Notes: generated by a model not told the origin, from the letters alone. Shown: positions 9,494 through 16,714, counted from the stretch's first letter. The stretch is 41,098 bases of DNA from CAYLQA01 sp964385695 (GCA_964385695.1 CAYLQA010000033.1:1-41098); one strand, 5' to 3'. Made by a program: numbers and translations.

Positions 9494-10966
9494 TTAGATA
9501 ATCGGCTTCATGGCTCCCATGTATGCGCGAAGCTCTTCGCCGATGGCCTCGACACCGGTGTAGCGGATGCCCTCGTTGACCTGGATCAGCTCAACGTTGT
9601 CCACTCCGGTGTTGGCAAGCTCAAGACCTTTGCCGATGACATCGGTGTCGATCTTGGTCATGAAATCCTTGAGCAGCGGCAGACATGCGTGGTTGAAGAG
9701 GTAGCAGCCATACTCGGCAGTATCTGAGATGACCACGTTCATCTCGTAAAGCTTCTTACGAGCGATGGTGTTGGCGATGAGCGGTACCTCGTGCAGAGAC
9801 TCGTAGTAGGCAGACTCTTCTTTGATGCCTGCGGAAACCATGGTGTCAAAGGCAAGCTCAACACCGGCCTTGACCATGGCCACCATCAGGATGGCGTTGT
9901 CAAAGTACTCCTGCTCAGGAATATCCATGTCGCCGGAAGCGGATTTTTCAAAGGATGTCTCGGCGGTCTCGGCGCGCCAGCCCAGCAGATTCTTATCGTT
10001 GTCAGCCCAGTCTACCATCATGGTCTTGGAGAAATGGCCGCTCATGATGTCATCCATATGCTTATGGAACAGGGGCTCCATAATCTCTTTGAGTTCCTCG
10101 GAGAGTTTGTAGGCCATGATCTTGGCCGGGTTGGAGAGGCGATCCATCATATTGGTGATACCGCCGTGCTTGAGTGCCTCGGTGATGGTCTCCCAACCGA
10201 ACTGGATGAGCTTTGAGGCATAACCAGCATCAATACCTTTTTCGATCATCTTGTCGTAGCAGAGCAGAGAACCGGTCTGCAGCATGCCGCAGAGGATGGT
10301 CTGCTCACCCATGAGATCGGATTTTACCTCGGCCACAAAGGAAGACTGGAGGACACCGGCACGGTCGCCGCCGGTTCCGCAGGCATAGGCCTTGGCAATA
10401 TCCCAACCCTCGCCCTTGGGGTCGTTAAGACGATGCACGGCGATCAAGGTGGGAACACCGAAACCGCGTTTGTACTCCTCGCGAACTTCGGTTCCAGGAG
10501 ACTTGGGTGCAACCATAACAACGGTGAGGTCTTCGCGGATCTCCATGCCCTCTTCAACGATGTTGAAGCCGTGGGAGTAAGACAGGCAGGCGTCTTTTTT
10601 CATCAGCGGCATGACAGCGGAAACAACATTGGTGTGCTGCTTGTCCGGGGTCAGGTTGATGACCAGGTCTGCCTGGGGGATGAGCTCCTCGTAGGTACCC
10701 ACGGTAAAGCCGTTGTCCGTGGCGTTCTTCCAGGACTGGCGTTTTTCATCGATAGCTGCCTGACGCAGGGTGTAGGATACGTCCAGGCCGCTGTCGCGCA
10801 GGTTCAGGCCCTGGTGCAGCCCCTGTGCTCCACAACCGACGATGACGATTTTTTTCCCTTTCAAGGCCTCAACGCCGTTGAACTCGGAAGAGTCCATGAA
10901 ACGACACTGGGCAAGTTCCTCAAGCTGCAAGCGCAACGGCAAGGTGTTGAAGTAGTTTTGACCCAT
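9494..10966 (-). CDS. ilvC: Ketol-acid reductoisomerase, long (class II, enterobacterial-type) form
   Basis: Converts acetolactate and acetohydroxybutyrate to dihydroxy-isovalerate/methylvalerate in branched-chain amino acid synthesis, using NADPH and Mg2+. The 490-residue product aligns by eye along its whole length with E. coli IlvC: MGQNYFNTLPLR at the start, VGCGAQGLHQGLNLRDSG at the Rossmann loop, DLVINLTPDKQH, KCPGTEVREEYKRGFG-like block, and EQEYFDNAILMVAMVKAG in the duplicated C-terminal domain. The basic loop (LRQ...EKRQSW) is the NADPH-type. The ATG at 10966 follows AAGGAG with good spacing; the frame stays open 40 codons further upstream, but that stretch is the promoter region. 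ilvY is divergently transcribed, as in enterobacteria. Many deltaproteobacteria carry the shorter class I enzyme, so this pair may have been acquired; that is inference. Confidence 0.97.
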   Translation of the reverse strand: MGQNYFNTLPLRLQLEELAQCRFMDSSEFNGVEALKGKKIVIVGCGAQGLHQGLNLRDSGLDVSYTLRQAAIDEKRQSWKNATDNGFTVGTYEELIPQADLVINLTPDKQHTNVVSAVMPLMKKDACLSYSHGFNIVEEGMEIREDLTVVMVAPKSPGTEVREEYKRGFGVPTLIAVHRLNDPKGEGWDIAKAYACGTGGDRAGVLQSSFVAEVKSDLMGEQTILCGMLQTGSLLCYDKMIEKGIDAGYASKLIQFGWETITEALKHGGITNMMDRLSNPAKIMAYKLSEELKEIMEPLFHKHMDDIMSGHFSKTMMVDWADNDKNLLGWRAETAETSFEKSASGDMDIPEQEYFDNAILMVAMVKAGVELAFDTMVSAGIKEESAYYESLHEVPLIANTIARKKLYEMNVVISDTAEYGCYLFNHACLPLLKDFMTKIDTDVIGKGLELANTGVDNVELIQVNEGIRYTGVEAIGEELRAYMGAMKPII

Positions 10967-11021
10967 TATTTTCTCCTTATGTTGTAAGTTCTTGCTTTTC
11001 TGTACTTTTGATAGAAAGCAT

Positions 11022-11049
11022 ACAATATAGATTATTCTTGTTGCGTCAA
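11022..11049 (-). promoter_or_regulatory. Predicted ilvC promoter
   Basis: Reading the minus strand, TTGACG (11049-11044) and TATTGT (11027-11022) are separated by 16 bp. Transcription would begin near 11015, leaving a leader of about 50 nt before the ilvC start at 10966. The -35 box is near consensus and the -10 is weak, as expected for an activator-dependent promoter. Confidence 0.5.
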
Positions 11050-11058
11050 GTGAATTAT

Positions 11059-11091
11059 TTGCGATATTGTTTTGCGTAAAATGCAATATTG
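11059..11091. promoter_or_regulatory. Probable IlvY (LysR-type) operator
   Basis: TTGC-N7-GCAA at 11072-11086 is a T-N11-A LysR box. It overlaps two near-identical direct repeats, TGCGATATTG (11060-11069) and TGCAATATTG (11082-11091), spaced 22 bp apart, about two helical turns. Measured from the predicted ilvC start point near 11015, the palindrome is centred close to -64, the usual recognition position for LysR-family activators. In E. coli, IlvY activates ilvC when the substrates acetolactate or acetohydroxybutyrate are bound; the same is inferred here. Confidence 0.6.
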
Positions 11092-11123
11092 AGAGTTGGT
11101 GTGTGGCAGCCGACCGGATTTCT

Positions 11124-11189
11124 CTGTAGGAGCCCCTTTAGGGGCGATATGCAACGCCCGGTTCATCGCTCTTGGAGGGGCTTGTACAG
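11124..11189. repeat. Inverted pair of REP-like palindromes (BIME-like)
   Basis: The left unit (11124-11148) has a GTAGG head followed by a GCCCC-TTTA-GGGGC hairpin, the layout of REP elements mobilised by RAYT transposases. The right unit (11165-11189) read on the minus strand matches it at 19 of 25 positions. Together they form a head-to-head mosaic pair of about 66 bp with a 16-bp spacer. It sits between the IlvY operator and the ilvY start, within the ilvY leader. A second small stem (11187-11191 with 11200-11204) follows. No other copy was seen in this window. Confidence 0.6.
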
Positions 11190-11232
11190 GGGGCTGCGTC
11201 CCTGATTAATACTCAGATAATTTAAATACGCT

Positions 11233-12117
11233 ATGAATAATCAAGAACTGAAATTGTTTCTTCACCTGGCGGATTCGCTCCATTTTGGCAGAACAAGCGG
11301 AGCCTGTAATATTACGCCTTCAGCCCTGACTCGGACAATTCAGCGACTGGAAAGCGAGGTCGGAGAGAATCTCTTTGTCCGGGATAACCGCTCCGTGGCC
11401 CTCACTCCGGCAGGTGAGACATTTAAGGAGTATGCCGAAGATGTTTTGCAGCGTTGGCTTACCCTGCAAAATAACCTGGCAAGCGATGACGCGTTGCGCG
11501 GTGATATCTCCCTTTTTTGTTCGGTTACGGCCGCATACAGTATCCTGCCCAGCATCTTGGGGAAGTTCAGGGCAGAGTACCCGGATGTGCATATCAAACT
11601 TGAGACCGGCGATGTGGCCCAGGCCCTGGCCAAACTTATGAATGACGAGTTTGATATTGCCATTGCCGCCCTGCCTGCCAAGCAACCCCCTCGGGTCAAT
11701 TTTATGAAAATTGTTGAGACACCCTTGGTATTCATAGCCCCGCTTCGTTTTCCTGAAACGGTTGTCAGGGAAGGAAGGGAGTTAGACTGGCAGAAAACAC
11801 CGGTTATCATGGCCGAGCGGGGTTTAAGCCGGGAGCGACTTGACCGTTGGTTCCGCACAAAAAAGGTCTCACCCAATATATACGCCCATGTGGCCGGTAA
11901 TGAGGCAATCATCGCCATGGTCAGTCTCGGCTGCGGGATAGCGGTTGTGCCGAAGCTTGTTTTAGAAAAGAGCCCGCTTCAGGACCAGATAACCATCCTC
12001 AAAAACGCACCGAAACTTGAGCCCTTTTCCATTGGCGTCTGCACAGTGAAAAAAAATATGCAGGATCAGAAAATTCAGGCATTTTGGTCCATTGCCGAGC
12101 AGGAGGCTAAAGGGTGA
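11233..12117 (+). CDS. ilvY: LysR-family transcriptional activator IlvY
   Basis: A 294-residue LysR-type regulator. The N-terminal winged helix-turn-helix shows FLHLADSLHFGRTSGACNIT, SALTRTIQRLE and LFVRDNRSVALTPAG. The rest is a periplasmic-binding-protein-like effector domain. It resembles E. coli IlvY through most of its length, including FCSVTAAYSILPSIL, FRAEYPDVHIKLETGD and the C-terminal GVC-KK block. Placement divergent from ilvC is the classic ilvYC arrangement and supports a role in activating ilvC in response to acetohydroxy acids. No good ribosome site precedes the ATG at 11233, which would fit weak expression of a regulator. Its stop codon overlaps the next gene's GTG start. Confidence 0.93.
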   Translation: MNNQELKLFLHLADSLHFGRTSGACNITPSALTRTIQRLESEVGENLFVRDNRSVALTPAGETFKEYAEDVLQRWLTLQNNLASDDALRGDISLFCSVTAAYSILPSILGKFRAEYPDVHIKLETGDVAQALAKLMNDEFDIAIAALPAKQPPRVNFMKIVETPLVFIAPLRFPETVVREGRELDWQKTPVIMAERGLSRERLDRWFRTKKVSPNIYAHVAGNEAIIAMVSLGCGIAVVPKLVLEKSPLQDQITILKNAPKLEPFSIGVCTVKKNMQDQKIQAFWSIAEQEAKG

Positions 12118-12734
12118 TAGTTGAACGGTATGAGACTCTGATCTTGCTCGTTGCTCTCTGGAGCGGCTGGTGTTTTTTGCACAGCTTTTTGATAGCCGAT
12201 TCTGTAACCGCATGGATGAAGAGGCGGCTGAAAGAGCGCTTTGCCTATTACCGATTGTTTTATGTCTGCCTGAGTGTGATGACTTTTTTCCCCATTGCCT
12301 TTTTCCAATTGACCTCCGAGCAGCAGGTTATCTTTTCTTGGTCTGGTTGGTGGCAGGTCTTACGGTATGCAGGTGTACTCTATGCTTTATTTATGTTTTG
12401 GGCAGGAGCGAGGGCATTTGATTTGGGTTACTTTTTAGGCTTTCAGCAGATTGAGGCTTATAAAAGCAAAACAGATCTTCCAGCCGGGCAATTCAGCAGT
12501 ACAGGCATCCTCCAATATGTGCGTCATCCATGGTATTCCGGAGGGATAGTTTTGGTTTGGGTATTCGGTCCGGTAACGGATCTGTCGTTGGCAGTAAAGA
12601 TTGTCCTGACTGCCTATTTGATCGTTGGGACTAAGCTCGAAGAGAGAAAAATGGTGCGGGTTTTTGGCGAGGAGTATCGAGATTTTCAAAGGCAGGTGCC
12701 CATGCTTGTCCCTTGGAAGAGAAGAGCGGGCTGA
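12114..12734 (+). CDS. Integral membrane methyltransferase, isoprenylcysteine methyltransferase/NnrU-like family
   Basis: A 206-residue membrane protein with about five hydrophobic segments. The C-terminal half has the signature of the isoprenylcysteine carboxyl methyltransferase/PEMT superfamily: GILQYVRHPWYSGG followed by a membrane segment and GTKLEERKMVRVFGEEYRDF, ending in VPMLVPW. These residues bind S-adenosylmethionine and line the active site in that family. The substrate cannot be told from sequence; bacterial members methylate varied lipids or small molecules. The GTG start at 12114 overlaps the ilvY stop (GTGA), so translation is probably coupled to ilvY. There is no obvious link to branched-chain amino acid synthesis. 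Confidence 0.75.
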   Translation: MIVERYETLILLVALWSGWCFLHSFLIADSVTAWMKRRLKERFAYYRLFYVCLSVMTFFPIAFFQLTSEQQVIFSWSGWWQVLRYAGVLYALFMFWAGARAFDLGYFLGFQQIEAYKSKTDLPAGQFSSTGILQYVRHPWYSGGIVLVWVFGPVTDLSLAVKIVLTAYLIVGTKLEERKMVRVFGEEYRDFQRQVPMLVPWKRRAG

Positions 12735-12768
12735 AGGCCAATTTGTAGTGTTGGCAGGGGGGAATTGA

Positions 12769-12978
12769 TTAATCGGTAAAGAAAGAGCCGGCTTTTTCCT
12801 TCCAGGCCTCTATCTGATCCTGGTAGGGCTCAACCGGGGACTCCATACCGCACACCGTGCAGCGTACCTTTGCATTATGTCAACGGCCGGTGAGTTCTGC
12901 CTGCTCTCCGCAGTAAATGCAGTGCAGGTGCATCTCATACGAGGAGTCTGTGTCATTAGAGGTTTTTTTGAGTGTCAT
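12769..12978 (-). CDS. Candidate small zinc-ribbon selenoprotein (in-frame TGA at codon 33), or a nonsense-interrupted gene
   Basis: Reading the minus strand from ATG at 12978 gives 32 codons, then TGA at 12882-12880, then 36 further codons in the same frame to TAA at 12771-12769. The two halves make sense together: Cys20-x2-Cys23 (CIYCGEQ) lies before the TGA and Cys40-x2-Cys43 (CTVCGM) after it, giving one complete four-Cys zinc ribbon only if the TGA is read through. The full product would be 69 residues with residue 33 as selenocysteine, in the context TGR-U-HNA. A hairpin with a GGU apical loop starts 23 bases after the TGA, as in bacterial SECIS elements. No second lesion is present. 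The ribosome site is weak (GGTG). The alternative is a recent nonsense mutation (from CGA, TGG or TGC). It converges with the methyltransferase gene ending at 12734. I do not recognise the family. Confidence 0.5.
12847..12863 (-). promoter_or_regulatory. SECIS-like hairpin downstream of the in-frame TGA
   Basis: On the minus-strand RNA, GCUGCAC and GUGCGGU pair over seven positions (including U-G and G-U wobbles) around a GGU apical loop. The loop begins 23 nt after the UGA. Bacterial SelB-binding elements characteristically lie within the coding region shortly after UGA and carry a G in the first loop positions, as in E. coli fdhF (loop GGUCU, UGA followed by C). The fit is good but the hairpin is short and overlaps codons for a Cys-x2-Cys pair, so chance pairing is possible. 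Confidence 0.45.
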
Positions 12979-13153
12979 GTTCACCAATATGCCACGCTAA
13001 ACGAAAAAAATCATTATCCGGACAAGTTATCGGCTTTGATTTTTTGCCTGTTGTCACCTGCTTTCCCCGGTCGTAAACCAAAGAAAAACGCTTTCATTTT
13101 GAGGGGTTGCCCGCTATTATATGTTGTAAATATGACAGAGGGAGACCAGCGTG

Positions 13154-13594
13154 ATGAGTAAAAGCAACTGCCTTGTTTTGTTGTCTTGCCTTGTTTTTGT
13201 CTTTTTGTTTTCCGCCTGCCAGACTCCAGGCGGCAGCGTTACCCTGAACTGGCCATCAACCAATGGGCCAGGGCCGGAAGTGGAAAAGTCAAATGGCAAT
13301 GGCCCGCCTCCCCATGCAAAGGCCCATGGGTATCATCGCAAATACGGTTACAAATACTACCCGGAGGCAAAGGTGTATTATGCGCCGGAGCGGATGGTCT
13401 ACTTTTACATGGATGAGAATGGCTGGCAGATGTCGGCAAAGCTCCCCTATCATCTGAAAATCAAGCTCGGTGATTCGGTGACCATTGAGATGGGGGAAGA
13501 AAAGCCCTATGTCAAATATGATGATCACAGGGTGAAGTATCCGCCGGGGCAGTTGAAGAAAAAAAAGAAGAAGAAAAAGCATAAGTGGAAATAA
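13154..13594 (+). CDS. Exported lipoprotein of unknown function with a poly-lysine tail
   Basis: A 146-residue protein with a typical lipoprotein signal: basic start, hydrophobic core LVLLSCLVFVFLFS and a lipobox ending in Cys22 (FSAC). A Gly/Pro/Asn-rich linker leads to a conserved-looking central block, YYPEAKVYYAPERMVYFYM followed by GWQMSAKLP, LGDSVTIEM and KPYVKYDDH. I recall similar small hypothetical proteins in proteobacteria but no function. The C-terminus is eight consecutive lysines plus HKWK, which could bind nucleic acid, LPS phosphate or peptidoglycan; that is speculation. ATG at 13154 has GGGAG ten bases upstream and is preferred over the adjacent GTG at 13151. It is followed within 21 bp by another lipoprotein gene. 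Confidence 0.75.
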   Translation: MSKSNCLVLLSCLVFVFLFSACQTPGGSVTLNWPSTNGPGPEVEKSNGNGPPPHAKAHGYHRKYGYKYYPEAKVYYAPERMVYFYMDENGWQMSAKLPYHLKIKLGDSVTIEMGEEKPYVKYDDHRVKYPPGQLKKKKKKKKHKWK

Positions 13595-13615
13595 AAAGTG
13601 AGTAAGGAGTTTCTT

Positions 13616-14191
13616 GTGTTTTATCGAATTGTTTTTGTCCTTATTGGATTTTGTTTTTTTGTTGCAACGGGTTGTGCTCCTGTGGTTGTCGGCGGCGGTG
13701 CAACAGGCGGATATAAGGTAGCCACAGACGAGCGCACTGCCGGCCAGGTGCTGGATGATGCGACAATTACCGCCAAGGTCAAAACCGAACTGATCAAGGC
13801 GGAGGATGTAAAGGCCAGAAATATCGATGTGGATACCATCGCTCGCGTGGTCTATCTTTCCGGCATGGTCGACTCATCTTCTGAGATCGCTCAAGCCGTA
13901 GCTTTGGCCAAGAAGGTGCCCGGTGTACTGCGGGTGAAAAATCAGCTGAAGGTCGGCAGCAGATCCATAGGTGTTGCCTTTGACGATAAGGTGATCGGCT
14001 CCAAAATTAAAGGAAAGCTTGTGCAAGAGCCGGGTATTCGCTCACTGAATGTTGATGTCGATGTTTATCAAGGGGTTGTCACCCTCACCGGTGTGGTTGA
14101 AAGCTCAGACCAGAAATCCATTGTTATGAGCCTTGCCCGCAGCGTGGACGGGGTGAAAAAGATCATCGATAATCTGAAAGTGCAGAAGTAA
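13616..14191 (+). CDS. Dual BON-domain outer-membrane lipoprotein, DolP/YraP-like
   Basis: A 191-residue lipoprotein with two BON domains. Signal peptide MFYRIVFVLIGFCFFVATGC ends at a lipobox Cys. The region after it (VATDERTAGQVLDDATITAK) closely resembles the linker in E. coli DolP, and the first BON domain follows (to about 120), then the second (DDKVIGSKIKGKLVQEPGIR to LKVQK). Length equals that of DolP. DolP binds anionic phospholipid and supports outer-membrane integrity and BAM activity; a similar role is inferred. The GTG at 13616 is chosen because AAGGAG lies six bases upstream (13604-13609) and the signal peptide then starts properly; a GTG at 13598 has no ribosome site. Confidence 0.85.
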   Translation: MFYRIVFVLIGFCFFVATGCAPVVVGGGATGGYKVATDERTAGQVLDDATITAKVKTELIKAEDVKARNIDVDTIARVVYLSGMVDSSSEIAQAVALAKKVPGVLRVKNQLKVGSRSIGVAFDDKVIGSKIKGKLVQEPGIRSLNVDVDVYQGVVTLTGVVESSDQKSIVMSLARSVDGVKKIIDNLKVQK

Positions 14192-14233
14192 TTGCCGATA
14201 GAGAAGCAACTTATACACTGAGGGGATGGGAAA

Positions 14234-15139
14234 ATGATTATGCAAAAAAGGTTACCTCTGAGATTGTCTTGTGCTGGACGTGTTCATCTTTTTGCCTCAG
14301 TGGCATTGGTAGCATCGTTGATTGCCGGGCCAGTCGCAGGCGAGTGTATAAGTGGTGATTGCCAGAGCGGCAGCGGCACGTTTTTGTACCCAAAAGACCG
14401 GAAGTACGAGGGGCAGTGGCTCGATGGCAAGCGTCATGGCCAAGGCAAAGAAACCTATTTTGACGGCAATACCTACCAAGGGGACTGGCTCAATGACATG
14501 AAAAACGGCCAGGGCACAGAGACCTATTCCGGTGGCAATAAATATGTCGGCGAATGGCTTGATGGCAAGGCCGGTGGCATTGGCCGCTTTATCGTCTCCG
14601 ATGGCACGACCTATGAGGGTGAGTGGACAAATGGCCTCAAGCACGGGTTGGGTATTGAGGCAAGCCCCAACGGGGAAAAATACGAGGGCCAATGGCAAAA
14701 TGGCTTTCAGCACGGGCAAGGCACCCAAACCTTTGCCGATGGTGGTGTCTATGTGGGCCAATGGCAAAAGGGCAAGCCCACCGGCAAGGGAACCTATACC
14801 TATGCCAACGGTGATGGATACACCGGGGGATTTGTTGGGTTTAAGCGGCATGGCTATGGCATCTACACCTTTTCTAACGGCGGGAAATATGAGGGTGAAT
14901 GGCAGGAGGGTAAAAAGCATGGCATGGGTGTCGTGTATTTTGCCGATGGCGGCCAGCTGGAAGGAACCTGGGTTGGGGGTGAGACACCTGTCTCAGGAAA
15001 ATACACCTATCCCAACGGTGACAGCTATGAGGGAGAGCTGAAAGGATATACCCGAAGCGGCCAAGGGAGCTATACCTTTGCCGACGGTACCGTCTTGAGC
15101 GGGACCTGGGAAAACGGCCAGCTTGAGAAAGAGGAGTAA
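14234..15139 (+). CDS. Exported MORN-repeat protein
   Basis: A 301-residue protein with an N-terminal signal sequence (hydrophobic core LFASVALVASLIAGPVAG) and about ten MORN repeats filling the rest. Typical units read YEGQWLDGKRHGQGKETYFDG and YEGEWTNGLKHGLGIEA, about 23 residues each. MORN repeats form an elongated beta-hairpin ribbon and often act as lipid- or protein-binding scaffolds. No catalytic domain is attached. It probably acts in the periplasm or at the envelope. It follows two lipoprotein genes on the same strand and its stop overlaps the trmJ start (TAATG), so all may share a transcript. ATG at 14234 is preceded by AGGGG. The function is unknown. Confidence 0.87.
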   Translation: MIMQKRLPLRLSCAGRVHLFASVALVASLIAGPVAGECISGDCQSGSGTFLYPKDRKYEGQWLDGKRHGQGKETYFDGNTYQGDWLNDMKNGQGTETYSGGNKYVGEWLDGKAGGIGRFIVSDGTTYEGEWTNGLKHGLGIEASPNGEKYEGQWQNGFQHGQGTQTFADGGVYVGQWQKGKPTGKGTYTYANGDGYTGGFVGFKRHGYGIYTFSNGGKYEGEWQEGKKHGMGVVYFADGGQLEGTWVGGETPVSGKYTYPNGDSYEGELKGYTRSGQGSYTFADGTVLSGTWENGQLEKEE

Positions 15140-15885
15140 TGGAGCCGCAAAATTTTTCTGTTGTTTTGGTAGAACCCAAGGGGGATGCCAATATCGGTGC
15201 GGTGAGCCGTACCATGAAAAACTTTGGTTTTTCCGACTTGCGCCTGGTTCGGCCCCGTGTGAGCCACCTGAGTCGCGATGCCCGCAACATGGCGGTTACC
15301 GCTGTTGATCTGCTTGAAAAAGCACAACTTTATGATGACCTTGCCTCGGCCTTGGCCGATTGTAACCTGGCCGTTGGTACCACCCGCCGCTTTGGCAGAT
15401 ACCGTGAAGAGTTGATCGAGCCCAAGGGTATCACCGATCTGCTGACTCCCATGGATTCATCCACCAAAGTTGCCTTTGTTTTCGGCCGGGAAGAAACCGG
15501 CTTGACCACCGAAGAGTTGGATCTCTGCCAACGCCTTCTCACCATCCCGACCCATGAAGCGCTCCCTTCGATGAACCTTGCCCAATCCGTGGCCGTCTGC
15601 CTTTATGAAACAGCCATGGCACTGGAAACTGTCTCCCGTCCGAGCAATATGGAGTCCATCGTTTTTGAAAAAGGCGAAAGGCTCGAGGCCATGTATGCCC
15701 AAATGGAGCAGACATTTCTTGCCATTGGCTTTTTGGATCAACATAACCCGGCCCATATCATGCGGGCCTTTCGCCGCATGCTGAACCGTCAGGGCCTTAA
15801 TGAACGGGAAGTGCAGATTTTGCGCGGTATGCTCAGTCAGATCGATTGGGTTGAAGGGGGGCGACAAAAAAAGGCGGATTCCTAA
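15139..15885 (+). CDS. trmJ: tRNA (cytidine/uridine-32-2'-O)-methyltransferase TrmJ
   Basis: A 248-residue SpoU/TrmD-knot methyltransferase that modifies the ribose of tRNA position 32. Motif 1 near the start reads VLVEPKGDANIGAVSRTMKN, with the RNA-binding Asn and Arg of the family. The deep-knot SAM-binding elements are FVFGREETGLTTEEL and LPSMNLAQSVAVCLYE. The C-terminal helical extension (FRRMLNRQGLNEREVQILRG) is typical of TrmJ rather than TrmL. The ATG at 15139 overlaps the MORN gene stop by one base, so translation is probably coupled. Confidence 0.93.
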   Translation: MEPQNFSVVLVEPKGDANIGAVSRTMKNFGFSDLRLVRPRVSHLSRDARNMAVTAVDLLEKAQLYDDLASALADCNLAVGTTRRFGRYREELIEPKGITDLLTPMDSSTKVAFVFGREETGLTTEELDLCQRLLTIPTHEALPSMNLAQSVAVCLYETAMALETVSRPSNMESIVFEKGERLEAMYAQMEQTFLAIGFLDQHNPAHIMRAFRRMLNRQGLNEREVQILRGMLSQIDWVEGGRQKKADS

Positions 15886-15897
15886 GAATCCGCCTTT
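15870..15897. terminator. Intrinsic terminator shared by trmJ and cheW
   Basis: A 12-bp perfect stem (15870-15881 with 15886-15897) closes a CTAA loop. The loop contains the trmJ stop codon, so the terminator overlaps the end of the gene. Flanking A and T tracts allow it to work for the convergent cheW transcript too. Confidence 0.88.
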
Positions 15898-15925
15898 GAT
15901 AGTTTGCTTAGTAGGTAAGAGTTTG

Positions 15926-16477
15926 TTAAGCGGTTTCCGCCAACGGTTCCTCCATGGCTCCAGCAGTGTTAACTTCCGCCTGGATCATCGGATTATCCTG
16001 CATGGCCAGCAGAGCTTCCTGTTCATCTGTGGCAAAGATTTTGGCAATATCGAGGATGATCAGGAATTTTTCATCCTGCTTGCCCATTCCTTTAATAAAG
16101 TCGGTGTTTACCGAAGTCCCCATTTTGGGTACATCCTCAATCTCAGAGGTTTGCATATCCATAACCATCTGTACCGAGTCGGTGAGAATGCCCATCTCCA
16201 CTAGTTGATCAGCCACTCTTAAATCAACAATAATAATGCAGGTGTTGTGTGTGTGGTTGATGGACTCATGTCCGAGCTTTTGGCCAAGATCCATAACCGG
16301 CACAACCTTACCCCTGAGGTTGATCACGCCGGAGATATAATCCGGCAGGCGAGGGATTTTGGTGAGGGTGGCAACATCCAATACCTCCCGGACATTTTCA
16401 ATCTCCAAAGCAAAATTTTCATCGCGCAGGACAAAGGTGAGGTACTGTGCGGTCACGCCACTTGCATCCGTTGCCAT
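15926..16477 (-). CDS. cheW: Chemotaxis coupling protein CheW
   Basis: A 183-residue CheW, linking MCPs to CheA. Landmarks are YLTFVLRDENFALEIENVREV, LTKIPRLPDYISGVINLRGK and VVPVMDLGQKLG, the standard CheW beta-barrel signature. The second subdomain has VDSV-like residues (LTDSVQMV) and the C-terminal GMGKQDEKFLIILDIAKIF. A short Glu-rich tail of about 20 residues extends past the usual end. The ATG at 16477 has GGAGG seven bases upstream; an in-frame upstream extension to 16585 is rejected. It stands alone, far from both CheA genes here, and could serve either one. Confidence 0.95.
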   Translation of the reverse strand: MATDASGVTAQYLTFVLRDENFALEIENVREVLDVATLTKIPRLPDYISGVINLRGKVVPVMDLGQKLGHESINHTHNTCIIIVDLRVADQLVEMGILTDSVQMVMDMQTSEIEDVPKMGTSVNTDFIKGMGKQDEKFLIILDIAKIFATDEQEALLAMQDNPMIQAEVNTAGAMEEPLAETA

Positions 16478-16682
16478 AATCTTTCCTCCCAAGTTTTTTG
16501 TCCCAGTCGCCGAAGTTGAACAGTAATATCCAACCTGGCAGTATTTTAATTCCTTTATTGTCTGGATTTGTTGTGGGAGAAGCAAGTATTTTTTTGATTT
16601 TAGGGATAAAATTAGGTGTGTAATGAGTGGACGGCAAGGAGGTTCGCTGGGAAAGGCAACAGTTGATCGGCAAAGAAAAAAA

Positions 16683-16714
16683 AAGGGATAACAGGTTACA
16701 ACCTGTTATCCCTT
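16683..16714 (-). terminator. Intrinsic terminator of the tRNA-His transcript
   Basis: A 13-bp perfect stem (16683-16695 with 16702-16714) with a 6-base loop lies ten bases past the tRNA 3' end in the minus direction. It is followed there by a run of T residues (the A-run at 16675-16684 on the plus strand). Confidence 0.88.

Noticed and set aside
9494..11086. Longer ilvC starting at 11086
   Set aside because: The extra 40 codons cover the promoter and operator region; ATG at 10966 has AAGGAG and matches the E. coli IlvC start.
12877..13161. Plus-strand 94-codon frame opposite the zinc-ribbon gene
   Set aside because: No ribosome site or recognisable domain, and the antisense frame shows paired Cys motifs, which is better evidence of coding.
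13540..13600. Programmed frameshift at the A/G-rich Lys-codon run ending the lipoprotein gene
   Set aside because: No downstream frame continues the protein usefully, and the next gene has its own ribosome site and signal peptide.
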